From positions 92,041-156,040 of the forward strand of contig JAKIVD010000005.1 in the NCBI GenBank assembly GCA_021647205.1: a DNA stretch of 64,000 bases, read 5' to 3'. Numbering within the stretch: the first letter of the stretch is position 1; every line of letters begins with the position of its first letter. The stretch comes from Bacteroidales bacterium (GTDB lineage: Bacteria > Bacteroidota > Bacteroidia > Bacteroidales > F082). Below are positions 1 through 9,641 of the stretch, in pieces. The notes beneath the pieces were generated by a model. The model was not told where the DNA came from and made no database searches. It saw nothing but the letters and a program-made list of their open reading frames with translations. Position numbers and translations under genes: made by a program.

Positions 1-2645
1 CCCAAAAAAACCTGGTTGTCAACTTGCGGATTGGGTTTTTTCAGACGGGTCATTATCAGGTCCGAATTGTACGACATCACTTCATTGAGCATGGATGAAG
101 GAAGGTTGTCCACCATTTCCCGCAAGGATTCCAGTATCCGTGCAATAAAATTATCAAGCGGCTGCATGAGAAAAGCATCAGCAATCACCTCCCTGTAAAA
201 CTCTTCGGACACCCTGTTTACGGTTTGAACAATTTCCTTTTCGCTGCCTTTCTCTTCAGGACCAACAAGTTGCGGAATAACCACGCGCAGTGGGATTTCG
301 TAGGTTTTTAAAAAGTACTGCACAATAATGCGCTTGACATCTTCGGCAATAAACTGGAAAATATTGATGTACTGACCAAAGGAAAAACTCTGTGACCGCA
401 AACTGTATTTCAGCATCAACAGGTTGGCATTGAAACTTTGGTTGGTGATGCCGTCCAGTTCGAGGCCAACCCTGAAATATTCCAGGATAAAGTAAATGTT
501 GTTCAGCGTTTTGGCCGAAATGTAGTTCAGGTTAATGAGTTCCACAACTTTTTCCATCAACCGTGTGGCCACATTTTCAAGACGGAATGTCAGGCCAAGT
601 GCTTCGAATTTTGGTTCGCGATAAACGCCATACATCGAAGGGATACCAATGGCAATATGCCGTTTGTGGTAGATATTCTCCCAGCTTTTGCTGGGTTTGG
701 GATTGAAAATAACCGCTTTCAGTTTATTCATGAAAGCATAGATCAATTTTAATGAATTTTCAAAGTCCTGCCCGTCAAGCGCCATTCTAAGCTTATCGAT
801 CTCTCTTTCCTCAATAAAGGAAAAACGCTTGAGCAGATTGGTTATATCAACCGTATCGAAGGAATATTTCTCCTTCAAGAAAGCATACAGTTTCCTGATG
901 TCCCTCAGCCGTTCCTTGTCCCTGTCATTGGAAACATTCAGCTTGTTCAACAGCATTTCAAACTCCCTTTCGCCCAATGCCAGCAATTCATCGGGGCCTG
1001 AGTTGTTGATAGCACACAGCTCGTTGACCATCAGGTGCACAGGGGCGAACCATTCACTTTTTTTGTCGATGGATTTGTACACGTTCTCAGGAAGTGAATC
1101 CTTCAGGGCTTCCAGCTTACCGTCATACCAGAAGCGGAAAATACGCCGTGTAAGCCCGATGAGCGTATTGTTGCTCTCTGTGTGTACCTGCTTGCGCAAA
1201 AAATGCACCAGCATATCTTTACGGTGCGAGATTTCATCCATTGTGGTGGTTACCTTACGGATTTCCCCTTCGGCACCAATTTCATTAAAATATACCGGGA
1301 AGATCCTTGTCAGCTGTTTTACTTTTTTGTAATGCGGGGCGATGTTTGAGTTAAGTATCCTGGTGATTTCGCGTTGAAAAAGGTCGGTGTCGCTGATGAA
1401 GATGCCGCCAAGTTGCAGGTTGACAATCAGCGTTGAGAGCAGCCGCTCCATATTCGACCGGGAATACTCGATCAGTTCGAGCCAAATACGGATGTTCTTA
1501 ATGTGGTTGCTGTTGACTGATAGTTGCCAGTCCTCGTTCACAAAAACCATCCCGGGTGTTTCAAAGCCAAACCCGATCAATTTGTTCTCAAAATGACTGA
1601 GCAGGCCATTTTCGGGGGTATCCAGGTCGATGGCCTTTTTTCCCAGGGTCAGCAACATGTCCAGTACCGATGAAGTATGTGTTTTCCGCAAAGCGGAAGC
1701 AAACTCAAACAACTGATCGACGAACGGCCTGATTTTGTCAGGCTCAATTTCGTCAATGGTCTGGCTGAGGATTTTGTTCAGCTTCCAGATAAGACGTTCT
1801 TTGTGGGTTGCTATTCCGGGCAATTGAAGCAGGTAAAATATAAAATGAAATTTTTCAACGAAGCTTGGAAACAAATCAACGGAGCCGGCAAAATGTTCCG
1901 CCACCTGATCGTAGTCGGGGATATTGCCAATCAGTTCTTCCCAGCAGCCGGCCTTTTCAAGTCTGTTGCGCAGCTTTTTGAACCAAGGCTTCCCAATTTC
2001 ATTTTCCACTGTTTTCGGATCGATGGTGAGGATGTGCTGTTTTTCTTTCAACCACCGCCCGATGTCGGAACTGAATTCCCAAAAATTAATGTTTTCGGCA
2101 AATACGGAATGGGTCAGCGCAAAGGCCGACCGGCCAAATTCCTTGTTGCAGCCAATGCTTTGGAGGTAGCGTCCGAAAAATTTAGAGGCCATGATGAAAC
2201 TGTGACTGTCCTTTTTAAACCCGGCCTCCAGGGTTTTGAGGCAATCGTGCAGTGTTCTGCCGAAATCTTTCTTTTCCCCGGCCAGCTTCTGTGAAAACTC
2301 AAGAAGGGTACGTATTACCATGACCCGCAGTTCTTCACTGTCGATGCTCAACAGCAGGCCCCGTAACAGTTTCTGGGGAACTGAAAAAGCCTTGGCAGGA
2401 TTTCGCAGGCCGATGTAAAACCAATAATCCGTCAATAAAATGCCACGCAGTTCTTCGGCAACAAATTTCCTGTTGCTAAAAGGATGCTGGTATTCGACTA
2501 TGCAATCGTTTGCACGTTTGTTGATTCCATAATACTTTTTTGACAGATTTATAAACGACTGATACTCAACAGGTATTTTAATGTCTTTATACCTGGTCTC
2601 GGCGAGGTTGGCTTCGAGGGCTTTGGAAATGAGTTTTTCTTCCAT
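1..2645 (-). CDS. Large PEP-synthase-like protein, N-terminal part (cut by left edge)
   Basis: An open minus-strand frame runs from an ATG at 2645 to the first base, about 881 residues without a stop, so the C-terminus lies outside the window. It begins MEEKLISKALEANLAETRYK and has no signal peptide, so it is probably cytoplasmic. A stretch near residues 665-720, with HIAIGIPSMYG and EPKFEALGLTFRLE, resembles from memory the long N-terminal region of PEP/pyruvate-binding (phosphoenolpyruvate synthase/pyruvate phosphate dikinase-like) proteins of 1,000-1,400 residues. The ATP-grasp and phosphohistidine domains that would prove this are not in the window. It is divergent from gapA with 120 bp between the starts, so a role near the PEP/triose end of glycolysis would be coherent. 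The reading frame is firm; the family is tentative. Confidence 0.5.
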   Translation of the reverse strand, partial: MEEKLISKALEANLAETRYKDIKIPVEYQSFINLSKKYYGINKRANDCIVEYQHPFSNRKFVAEELRGILLTDYWFYIGLRNPAKAFSVPQKLLRGLLLSIDSEELRVMVIRTLLEFSQKLAGEKKDFGRTLHDCLKTLEAGFKKDSHSFIMASKFFGRYLQSIGCNKEFGRSAFALTHSVFAENINFWEFSSDIGRWLKEKQHILTIDPKTVENEIGKPWFKKLRNRLEKAGCWEELIGNIPDYDQVAEHFAGSVDLFPSFVEKFHFIFYLLQLPGIATHKERLIWKLNKILSQTIDEIEPDKIRPFVDQLFEFASALRKTHTSSVLDMLLTLGKKAIDLDTPENGLLSHFENKLIGFGFETPGMVFVNEDWQLSVNSNHIKNIRIWLELIEYSRSNMERLLSTLIVNLQLGGIFISDTDLFQREITRILNSNIAPHYKKVKQLTRIFPVYFNEIGAEGEIRKVTTTMDEISHRKDMLVHFLRKQVHTESNNTLIGLTRRIFRFWYDGKLEALKDSLPENVYKSIDKKSEWFAPVHLMVNELCAINNSGPDELLALGEREFEMLLNKLNVSNDRDKERLRDIRKLYAFLKEKYSFDTVDITNLLKRFSFIEEREIDKLRMALDGQDFENSLKLIYAFMNKLKAVIFNPKPSKSWENIYHKRHIAIGIPSMYGVYREPKFEALGLTFRLENVATRLMEKVVELINLNYISAKTLNNIYFILEYFRVGLELDGITNQSFNANLLMLKYSLRSQSFSFGQYINIFQFIAEDVKRIIVQYFLKTYEIPLRVVIPQLVGPEEKGSEKEIVQTVNRVSEEFYREVIADAFLMQPLDNFIARILESLREMVDNLPSSMLNEVMSYNSDLIMTRLKKPNPQVDNQVFL

Positions 2646-2684
2646 GGAAAAATATTAAGGCATTCTATTCGGGAAAATTATCTT

Positions 2685-2692
2685 TACTTTTG
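2685..2692 (+). promoter_or_regulatory. Probable -7 promoter element of gapA
   Basis: TACTTTTG matches the Bacteroidota -7 consensus TAnnTTTG and lies 73 bp before the gapA start. No clear TTTG -33 element sits at the usual distance, so this is a half-supported promoter. Confidence 0.45.
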
Positions 2693-2765
2693 CTCTCCAT
2701 TTAAGCGAAGACCAACAGACACAAAGATACTACGATTAATAATAACTGATAAAATTGATAATAAA

Positions 2766-3773
2766 ATGACAAAGATTAAAATTGGAATTAACGGATTCGG
2801 GCGGATTGGACGCAATGTGTTCAAACTCTCCCTGGAGAGAAATAACCTTGAAGTGGTTGGAATTAACGACCTGACAGACACTAAAACACTTGCTCACCTC
2901 CTAAAATACGACTCGACCCAGGGGAAATTTAACGGGACGATTACCCATAATAACAACAACCTGGTGGTGAACGGAAGAGAAATACCGGTAACGGCGGAAC
3001 GTTCACCTATAGAAATTAAGTGGCACCAAACACCCGATGTGGTGATTGAAGCAACCGGAATTTTTCGCCAGCGTGAAAGCAACAAAGGGGGCTATGGCGA
3101 CCACCTGAAAAACGGGGCCAAAAAGGTTATCCTCACTGTCCCTGCCAAAGATGAGATTGACCGCATGATAGTCTTGGGGGTAAACGACAACGAACTGCAG
3201 GATGAAGACCAATGCGTTTCAAATGCTTCATGCACCACCAATTGCCTGGCACCGGTGGCAAAAGTGCTAAACGACCGCTTCGGTATCGAAAACGGTTTGA
3301 TGACCACCATCCATGCCTACACCAACGACCAGCGCATTCTTGACGCACCCCATTCTGACCTGCGCAGGGCCAGGTCTGCAGCGGTTTCGCAAATACCCAC
3401 CACAACCGGCGCTGCCAAAGCTGTTGGTAAAGTTATCCCTGATTTGAACGGCAAGCTTGATGGTATGGCCGTGCGCATTCCCACTCCCACGGGCTCACTG
3501 GTTGATCTGGTTGTTAACCTGAAAACCGAAGCAACAAAAGACGAAATTAATGCAGCCATGAAAGAAGCTGCCGAAGGCCCCATGAAAGGAATATTGGAAT
3601 ATACCGAAGACCCCATTGTTTCGGTGGATATTATTCACAATACCCACTCCTCCGTTTTTGATGCAGACAGCACAATGGTTCAGGGAAAGACGGTGAAAGT
3701 GCTTTCGTGGTACGACAACGAATGGGGTTACTCGGCCCGGGTGGTTGACCTGATTGAGAAGTTTAACTTTTAG
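2766..3773 (+). CDS. gapA: Glyceraldehyde-3-phosphate dehydrogenase, type I
   Basis: This cytoplasmic glycolytic enzyme converts glyceraldehyde 3-phosphate, NAD and phosphate to 1,3-bisphosphoglycerate. At 335 residues it has the normal family length. The Rossmann dinucleotide loop GINGFGRIGR is at residues 7-16. The active-site motif ASCTTNC has its catalytic Cys at 156, with the partner His at about 183 (TIHAYTND). The C-terminal WYDNEWGYSARV block is intact. It is a single gene behind its own promoter, divergent from the PEP-synthase-like gene and convergent with the CHU_C protein gene. It would take up the glucose 6-phosphate flux from the starch locus further along. NAD rather than NADP use is inferred from family type only. 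Confidence 0.97.
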   Translation: MTKIKIGINGFGRIGRNVFKLSLERNNLEVVGINDLTDTKTLAHLLKYDSTQGKFNGTITHNNNNLVVNGREIPVTAERSPIEIKWHQTPDVVIEATGIFRQRESNKGGYGDHLKNGAKKVILTVPAKDEIDRMIVLGVNDNELQDEDQCVSNASCTTNCLAPVAKVLNDRFGIENGLMTTIHAYTNDQRILDAPHSDLRRARSAAVSQIPTTTGAAKAVGKVIPDLNGKLDGMAVRIPTPTGSLVDLVVNLKTEATKDEINAAMKEAAEGPMKGILEYTEDPIVSVDIIHNTHSSVFDADSTMVQGKTVKVLSWYDNEWGYSARVVDLIEKFNF

Positions 3774-3834
3774 CGGGAACTGTTCGTCATCAGGCGTATT
3801 TCTTTAGTTTGTTTTCAACGGAAGATAAACCAGG

Positions 3835-6483
3835 CTACCGTCCCCGAATTAAGGTAACCGATCCCTTGATTGTGAACTGTTCGGTTCCGTTCAATGTAAC
3901 AATGTACACTTCGCAAACATAGTAGTAAACACCTTCCGAACAGTCTGTGTTGTTGTTCTGGTTCTTCCCGTCCCAGTTAATTTGCGGGTCTTCCGTGGTG
4001 TACATTGTTTTTCCCCAGCGGTTAAATATTTTCATGTCCACCCGCTCGACATTGGCCTTTGGATTCCCCGTATTTCCTGTCTTGGGGATAAATAAGTCAT
4101 TCACATCATCGGCATTTGGCGTGAACACGTTGGGTAGTTCATAAGGGGGACAGGCATCGTAGCCTACACAAACTATTTCGCTCAGATTACTGACATTGCC
4201 CACCGAATCCACCGCGCTCACCGAATAACAACCCACCACCGACTCGATACCCGTATGGCGGTAATAAGTAATGGTATCCTGGTCGTTGACTTCAATGGAA
4301 TCAATCAATTGCAGGAACTGGCCACCCGGCGGGGTATAATAAATCAGAAAATAGGAAGCATTGCAATCGCAGTTCTCGTTGTTGTCGCATATTTCACCAT
4401 CAGGCATTTGAATTGCCAGTTCGTTGGCAACTTCTTCGCAATCAGGCTCAACTGTAAGCAGGGGTTGGCAGGGTGGCACATTGTCAATGGGAGTATCGCA
4501 AACAAGCTGGGAAAAATTAATTAAGGGATCAACCAGGCCAGAAAGTGAATAATGCCCGATGGCCTTAATGTAATAGCAATACTCTTCTTCATTTGTAACA
4601 TCCAGGTCATTGTACAGCGGGAGAATACTCGTGCCAACGGCATCGAAAGTTGTCATTTCCGGGCCCTTTCTAAAAATAACATATTGCGCATTCTCCCAGG
4701 GAACACTGAAGAGCCAACTCAGCCTGACCTCTCCGTCTGTGGGTTCCGTGCGCAAAAAGACGGAAGAAGCTTTCTGGGAGCTCCCGATAAAACCAACGGT
4801 CCCGCTTTCCATATCAACACGGTAACTGTACGGCCGTGCGTTCGTGTTCAGGTTCACCGATTTATCAAGATAAATGGTATCATTCAGGCTGTTGAACTGT
4901 GCAACCTCCTCAGGTGCATCCCAAACAAAACCATCGTTTCTGAACAAGATGTACTTATAGGGGCCGGGGTATGTGATGGTGTCGAGCTCGGTTGGTTTCG
5001 ACCAGACAACGAGTACATTCCCGCTGTTCAGGTTCAGGCTGTCGTTGCTCACATGCGTTATTATGGGCACATCTTTTTTCAGCCTGCTGCACGCTTCGTT
5101 GGAAGCAAAACTCTCGGCCCCGTCATAAAAGGAGGCTGTTACCCTGTAACAATATTGTATTCCCGGCACCAGTCCTTCCCCGTCATTGTCATCACGAAAA
5201 CTCAATGTATTCAGACCTTCAACTTCCCTGATAAGGCGAAAGCCGGTATAAGGGGGCACACCCGTTTCACAATAACCGGGCTCCCAGCCCGATTCACCGC
5301 TCCGGCGATAAATTTTATATCCGATGGCATTTTCACACTGGCTTTTTCCCCAACTCAGGTTGATGCCGTTTCCCAGTGCATCAGCTTGCAGGTTCTCCGG
5401 TGCAGGGGCATTAACCTGAATAAAGACGGTCTTAAAATTCACCAGGCTAATGGGGAAGCCATTGTCTTTAGCTTTGAAAACAGCAGTATAGGGTTCAAAC
5501 CTGACGTGCTCACATGAAGTTTGCCAATAAAAGCTTGTGGAAACGGTGTCGTTACCAATGGCAGGGTCAGGCTGAATGTAGGCAGGGCTTGTGCTTTGCT
5601 CAAAAGGGCCACCAAAACCTGTGAGTTCAACACTTGTGCCATCCGGATCGAAAGCCGAAATATCGAATTGCAGAAACTCGCCGGCCAGCACACAAGTATC
5701 GTCAATGGTAATAATTTCCGGGGGGTCGTGGTCGCAAGCTACTATCTCAATTTGCATGTCGCGGCGTACCGAACTGATTTTAATGCCGTGCCGCCACTCC
5801 TCAATAACGAATGCCACATTGTATTCCCCCTGGAGAACGGGCGTTATCCAAAGCAGGTCGCCACTCACAGGGTTCATTGAAAAAATATCAGATGTCTTGG
5901 GGTAGCTGTACCCGGGAATATCAAAACCGCCCCCCCCCTTGCAAACAACAAGGTGGTACGAAAGGCTATCCCCGTCAATATCATAAGCCCCGGGATTATG
6001 AACAAAATTCTTTCCGACACAACCCTGATCGATGGGGGGATTAAGCAGTTGTACCGAATTGTTGTAACCCAGAAATGGGTTAATCGTCAGGGAGGTCTCG
6101 ATAAACATGGGCACATTTACCGAGTTGGGGATATTGATAACCCCATTATTGCGGTTGGGGTCTTCAACAGAAACCGTGTAAGTGCCCGGTGCCGGGAAAG
6201 TGTGCAAACCTTTGTAAATATTCAGCGAAATATCAAAAACGCCGGGGATCTCCTCAAAAACAATTCTTGGCAGCTCGTCGCCACTGCCGTCATCCCAGGA
6301 AACCGGCATGGTTGTCCGTGTGTCGTCTGCCGGACTCGAAGTTCGCGTGTACATGGTTATTGTGAACTCAAAGGTCAGGCCTTCAATGTGCCGGTAGGTA
6401 ATTTCGGCAGCTCTTTGGTGAGTTGCCAGGGCAAGGTTCGCCATAAAAAAAAAGGCCGAAAAAACCAATATTACTTTCTTCAT
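3835..6483 (-). CDS. Secreted protein with fibronectin-like domains and type B T9SS (CHU_C) sorting domain
   Basis: The protein has 882 residues. A signal peptide (MKKVILVFSAFFFMANLALA) precedes a roughly 330-residue N-terminal region rich in beta-sandwich-like sequence, then several fibronectin type III-like stretches (for example APENLQADALGNGINLSW). A Cys-rich segment (CEEVANELAI...CDNNENCDCNAS) follows. The last ~90 residues, PNVFTPNADDVNDLF through NRWGK, WDGK and GSVTLIRGR, are the gliding-motility-associated C-terminal domain, a type B signal of the type IX secretion system. The product should reach the cell surface or be released. No catalytic motif is visible and the ligand is unknown. 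It stands alone between gapA and the relA/spoT homologue. Confidence 0.85.
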   Translation of the reverse strand: MKKVILVFSAFFFMANLALATHQRAAEITYRHIEGLTFEFTITMYTRTSSPADDTRTTMPVSWDDGSGDELPRIVFEEIPGVFDISLNIYKGLHTFPAPGTYTVSVEDPNRNNGVINIPNSVNVPMFIETSLTINPFLGYNNSVQLLNPPIDQGCVGKNFVHNPGAYDIDGDSLSYHLVVCKGGGGFDIPGYSYPKTSDIFSMNPVSGDLLWITPVLQGEYNVAFVIEEWRHGIKISSVRRDMQIEIVACDHDPPEIITIDDTCVLAGEFLQFDISAFDPDGTSVELTGFGGPFEQSTSPAYIQPDPAIGNDTVSTSFYWQTSCEHVRFEPYTAVFKAKDNGFPISLVNFKTVFIQVNAPAPENLQADALGNGINLSWGKSQCENAIGYKIYRRSGESGWEPGYCETGVPPYTGFRLIREVEGLNTLSFRDDNDGEGLVPGIQYCYRVTASFYDGAESFASNEACSRLKKDVPIITHVSNDSLNLNSGNVLVVWSKPTELDTITYPGPYKYILFRNDGFVWDAPEEVAQFNSLNDTIYLDKSVNLNTNARPYSYRVDMESGTVGFIGSSQKASSVFLRTEPTDGEVRLSWLFSVPWENAQYVIFRKGPEMTTFDAVGTSILPLYNDLDVTNEEEYCYYIKAIGHYSLSGLVDPLINFSQLVCDTPIDNVPPCQPLLTVEPDCEEVANELAIQMPDGEICDNNENCDCNASYFLIYYTPPGGQFLQLIDSIEVNDQDTITYYRHTGIESVVGCYSVSAVDSVGNVSNLSEIVCVGYDACPPYELPNVFTPNADDVNDLFIPKTGNTGNPKANVERVDMKIFNRWGKTMYTTEDPQINWDGKNQNNNTDCSEGVYYYVCEVYIVTLNGTEQFTIKGSVTLIRGR

Positions 6484-6591
6484 CAGCTAAAAACTAAGAA
6501 AACCAAAACTACGAATTATCTGCAAACCCAATGCCAAATTGGGAAAATGCTTTTCGCGTGATTGTATTTGTTGCTGGTCAAATTATTTACA

Positions 6592-6655
6592 ACATCCAAC
6601 CGTCCAACCTCAAACAATCCAACCATCAAACAATCCGACAATATAACCACAACCC
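6592..6655. repeat. Short low-complexity CAACCNNCCAAC-type repeat
   Basis: The words CCAAC and CAAACAATCC recur in imperfect tandem (CATCCAACCGTCCAACC, then two CAAACAATCC copies). The tract lies just before the promoter of the relA/spoT homologue. No protein or structural role is evident. Confidence 0.4.
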
Positions 6656-6664
6656 GACCGAACC

Positions 6665-6692
6665 TTTGAACCAACAAATTTGTCTAATTTTG
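6665..6692 (+). promoter_or_regulatory. Promoter of the relA/spoT homologue
   Basis: TTTG at 6665-6668, 16 bp, then TAATTTTG at 6685-6692 fits the Bacteroidota consensus TTTG / TAnnTTTG closely. The predicted transcript would start about 15 nt before the ATG. Confidence 0.6.
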
Positions 6693-6713
6693 TAGTGACT
6701 GTTTAATAAGCTT

Positions 6714-8954
6714 ATGCAAACTGAAGTATTGGAACAAGAAAGGCTGGAAATACTCAGGCGTTACCGGCGTTTGATAGAGGTGTGGCATACCCGGAAAACC
6801 ACGCAGGACAGGTGGATGGTACGAAAAGCCTTCCGCCTTGCTGCCGATGCCCACAAGGACATGCGCCGGAAATCGGGTGAACCTTTTATTTTTCACCCGC
6901 TTGAGGTGGCCATCATTGCTGCCGGCGAAATTGGCCTGGGACGCACTTCCATTATCTCCGCTTTGCTCCATGATACCGTTGAGGACACCGACCTGGCACT
7001 GGAAGACATCAAAGGTATGTTTGGCGAAGATGTCTCACGGATTATCGACGGGCTGACAAAAATTGAAGATATTTCCGAAACACCGGCTTCTTCCCAGTCC
7101 GAAACCCTGAAAAAAATCCTGCTCACACTTTCTGACGATGTACGCGTAATTCTGATTAAGCTTGCCGACAGGCTGCACAACCTGAGGACACTGGAGGCCA
7201 TGCCCCGCGAAAAACAGGTAAAAATAGCTTCCGAAACAACTTACCTTTACGCTCCCCTGGCTTACCGCCTGGGGCTCTATTCGATGAAAAGCGAACTGGA
7301 AGAATTGTCATTCAAATTCTCCGAACCCCATCTTTACCGCGAGATAAAAGAAAAATTGAATGACGGGGCCAAAGCGCGTCAGGCCTATTTCTCCGCTTTT
7401 CGCAAACCCGTCGAAAAGGCTTTGAAGAAACTAAAGCTCAACTTCACCATTGAATGTAAAACAAAAACAGCCTATTCCATCTGGCAAAGGATGGTGCAGG
7501 ACGAAATCCCCTTTGAAGAGGTTTATGATGTTTTTAATGTGGATGTTGTAATTGATACCGAAAAAGAAAACGAACCGGTGGCCTGCTGGTCGGCCTATTC
7601 GGTAATAACAACCCTCTACAGGCCAAACAACAAAACCCTTCGCGATTTTATCAGCGCCCCCAAAGCCAACGGTTACGAAAGCATCCACATCACTGTCATG
7701 GGGCAAAACGGCCACTGGGTTGACGTACACATCCGCAGCAGGCGGATGGATGAAATTGCAAAAAAAGGCTACCCAGCCTACCTGAAATACAAAACGCAGG
7801 ACGCTTCGGATGCAGGCCTCGACAAATGGCTGAACAAGACGAAAGAACTGCTCAGGGAAAGTGAAGAAGAAACCGTGAGTTTCATCGATGATTTTACGAA
7901 AAACCTTTTCTCGGACGAAATTGTAATCTTTACACCAAAAGGCGATATGATTAATTTGCCGCTTCGTGCCACCGTGCTTGATGTGGCCTATGCCATCCAC
8001 TCCGATTTGGGAAACCATTGCATTGGTGCCAACGTAAACCACCGTCTCAGGCCTGTCGATTACGAATTGAAATCGGGCGACCAGGTGGAGATTATCAAGT
8101 CGAGGGTACAACAACCGAATGAAGACTGGTTCAAATATGTATCAACTGCCCGTGCCAAATCCAGGATTAAAATTGCCATTAAAACGGAAAGGAAAAAATA
8201 CCGGGAAGAAGGCAGAAAATTACTGGAAGATTATTTCAGGCAATTAAAAATTGAAAACTCGAAAACAAACATTAACAAACTGATTGAACAAAAAAACCTG
8301 AGCGGGCCTGTTGACCTTTATTATTTTCTTGCCAAAGAACAAATCAGCCTCAAGGGTGTGAAAGAAGTATTCAGCCCTACCGAGAGCGCGATGAGCCGGC
8401 TTCGCAATTTCCGTTTCCCGTTTATTAAGCAAAAAGTATCCCTCGCCGCCAACAATTCGCAATCACAACTCACGGAAAACGCAAAGAAGACCGGGAACAA
8501 AACCGGAAAAAACCTTGCTGAATTCTCGGCACTGGAGTATTCGGTCTCAAAATGCTGCAACCCCATCCCCGGCGACAATGTTATCGGGCTTTTGTTTCCC
8601 AACGAACCCATCCAGATTCACAAAACAGGCTGCGATACGGCAATCAGGCTAATGTCGCATTATGGAAAAAACATTGTCAAAGCCAAATGGAAACAAAAGG
8701 AAGGGGTTACTTTCCTGGCAGGCCTGCAGGTGAAAGCAGTTGACAAACAGGGACTGCTCAGGAATATTACCAACAGGATAACAGATGATTTCGGCCTGAA
8801 CATCCGGTCGTTCAACCTGGAAAACATTGAAGGCCTGGTAGATATCAACCTGACACTTTACGTGAACAGTACCGAAAAACTCAACAAACTTATCCAGGGG
8901 CTGAAAAAAATCAAAGAAGTACTCAAAGTTTCGCGTTACAATAAAATTGATTAA
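6714..8954 (+). CDS. RelA/SpoT homologue; hydrolase intact, synthetase motifs altered
   Basis: This 746-residue long RSH protein controls the alarmone (p)ppGpp. Domain order is HD hydrolase (about 35-190), RelA/SpoT synthetase (about 240-360), TGS (about 400-465), linker, then ACT (about 670-746). Hydrolase residues look intact: His61 in FIFHPLEVA, the HD pair at 86-87 in LLHDTVEDT, and ADRLHNLRT. In the synthetase half several normally conserved positions differ. The GRxK-type loop reads CKTK. The usual AIRVI reads NVDVV. EVQIRT reads DVHIRS. AAHWKYK reads PAYLKYK. The GYESIH block is kept. The simplest reading is a SpoT-like enzyme that mainly degrades ppGpp. The assignment to the RSH family is certain; loss of synthesis is inferred. 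It is a monocistronic gene with its own promoter. Confidence 0.93.
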   Translation: MQTEVLEQERLEILRRYRRLIEVWHTRKTTQDRWMVRKAFRLAADAHKDMRRKSGEPFIFHPLEVAIIAAGEIGLGRTSIISALLHDTVEDTDLALEDIKGMFGEDVSRIIDGLTKIEDISETPASSQSETLKKILLTLSDDVRVILIKLADRLHNLRTLEAMPREKQVKIASETTYLYAPLAYRLGLYSMKSELEELSFKFSEPHLYREIKEKLNDGAKARQAYFSAFRKPVEKALKKLKLNFTIECKTKTAYSIWQRMVQDEIPFEEVYDVFNVDVVIDTEKENEPVACWSAYSVITTLYRPNNKTLRDFISAPKANGYESIHITVMGQNGHWVDVHIRSRRMDEIAKKGYPAYLKYKTQDASDAGLDKWLNKTKELLRESEEETVSFIDDFTKNLFSDEIVIFTPKGDMINLPLRATVLDVAYAIHSDLGNHCIGANVNHRLRPVDYELKSGDQVEIIKSRVQQPNEDWFKYVSTARAKSRIKIAIKTERKKYREEGRKLLEDYFRQLKIENSKTNINKLIEQKNLSGPVDLYYFLAKEQISLKGVKEVFSPTESAMSRLRNFRFPFIKQKVSLAANNSQSQLTENAKKTGNKTGKNLAEFSALEYSVSKCCNPIPGDNVIGLLFPNEPIQIHKTGCDTAIRLMSHYGKNIVKAKWKQKEGVTFLAGLQVKAVDKQGLLRNITNRITDDFGLNIRSFNLENIEGLVDINLTLYVNSTEKLNKLIQGLKKIKEVLKVSRYNKID

Positions 8955-9145
8955 TCTTTTGCCAGGCCAGTTGCTGTGTAATTTCTTTCCAGGCAGCAAA
9001 CAGGCTCTAATTCCTGCTAAAGGGTTAATTTTTAGCTTTTCATAGCCGGCTGATTGTAGACCGTCTTTCTTTCTGAAATTTAATTCGAACTTAAACTGCT
9101 TAAAAATAAAAAATTTGTATTTTTACACCATAAAAACAGCTTGGC

Positions 9146-9628
9146 ATGAAGTTGAACAACAAAAAAGATACTCTTGAATCGGTAAAGAAACTATTTACCG
9201 ATTATCTTGAGGCAAGGGGTCACCGGAAAACACCTGAGCGCTATACAATCTTAAAGGAGATTTACGCGACCGAAGGCCACTTCGACATCGAGACCCTGTA
9301 CATCCGTATGAAAAACAACAAGTACAGGGTGAGCCGGGCTACTTTGTACAATACCATCGAATTGCTGCTGGATTGCAACCTGGTTACCAAACATCAGTTT
9401 GGCAACAACTGCGCGCAATTCGAACGCTCCTTCAAATTCAAACAGCACGATCATTTTGTTTGCGTTGACGATGGGAAAGTACTGGAGTTTTGCGATCCGC
9501 GTGTGCAGGAAATCCAAAAATCTGTTGAAGAACTGCTGGGCGTTAAAGTTAACTACCATTCGCTTACCTTCTACGGAAGATGTAACGATCACGAAAAAGG
9601 CAACACGGTTAAAATAGAGATCAAATAA
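9146..9628 (+). CDS. Fur-family metal-dependent transcriptional regulator
   Basis: The protein has 160 residues. The N-terminal winged helix ([19 protein letters not shown]...[14 protein letters not shown]) is followed by the Fur dimerisation/metal domain ([21 protein letters not shown] ... [10 protein letters not shown]). The HDH metal-sensing cluster is present. The first zinc-knuckle CxxC expected around VCxxCGK is incomplete: the sequence reads C-V-D-D, so the second Cys is an Asp. It could be a Fur, PerR or Zur type; the sequence does not decide which. It should act in the cytoplasm as a metal- or peroxide-responsive repressor. It is followed by an intrinsic terminator, then purA. Confidence 0.88.
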   Translation: MKLNNKKDTLESVKKLFTDYLEARGHRKTPERYTILKEIYATEGHFDIETLYIRMKNNKYRVSRATLYNTIELLLDCNLVTKHQFGNNCAQFERSFKFKQHDHFVCVDDGKVLEFCDPRVQEIQKSVEELLGVKVNYHSLTFYGRCNDHEKGNTVKIEIK

Positions 9629-9641
9629 TCTGAAACAGTGC

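Noticed and set aside
4552..5517. 321-codon plus-strand open frame antisense to the CHU_C protein gene
   Set aside because: No family resemblance; the minus strand encodes a complete signal peptide-to-sorting-domain protein.
7431..8114. 227-codon minus-strand open frame inside the relA/spoT homologue
   Set aside because: A by-product of codon use in the RSH gene, whose domains are continuous here.
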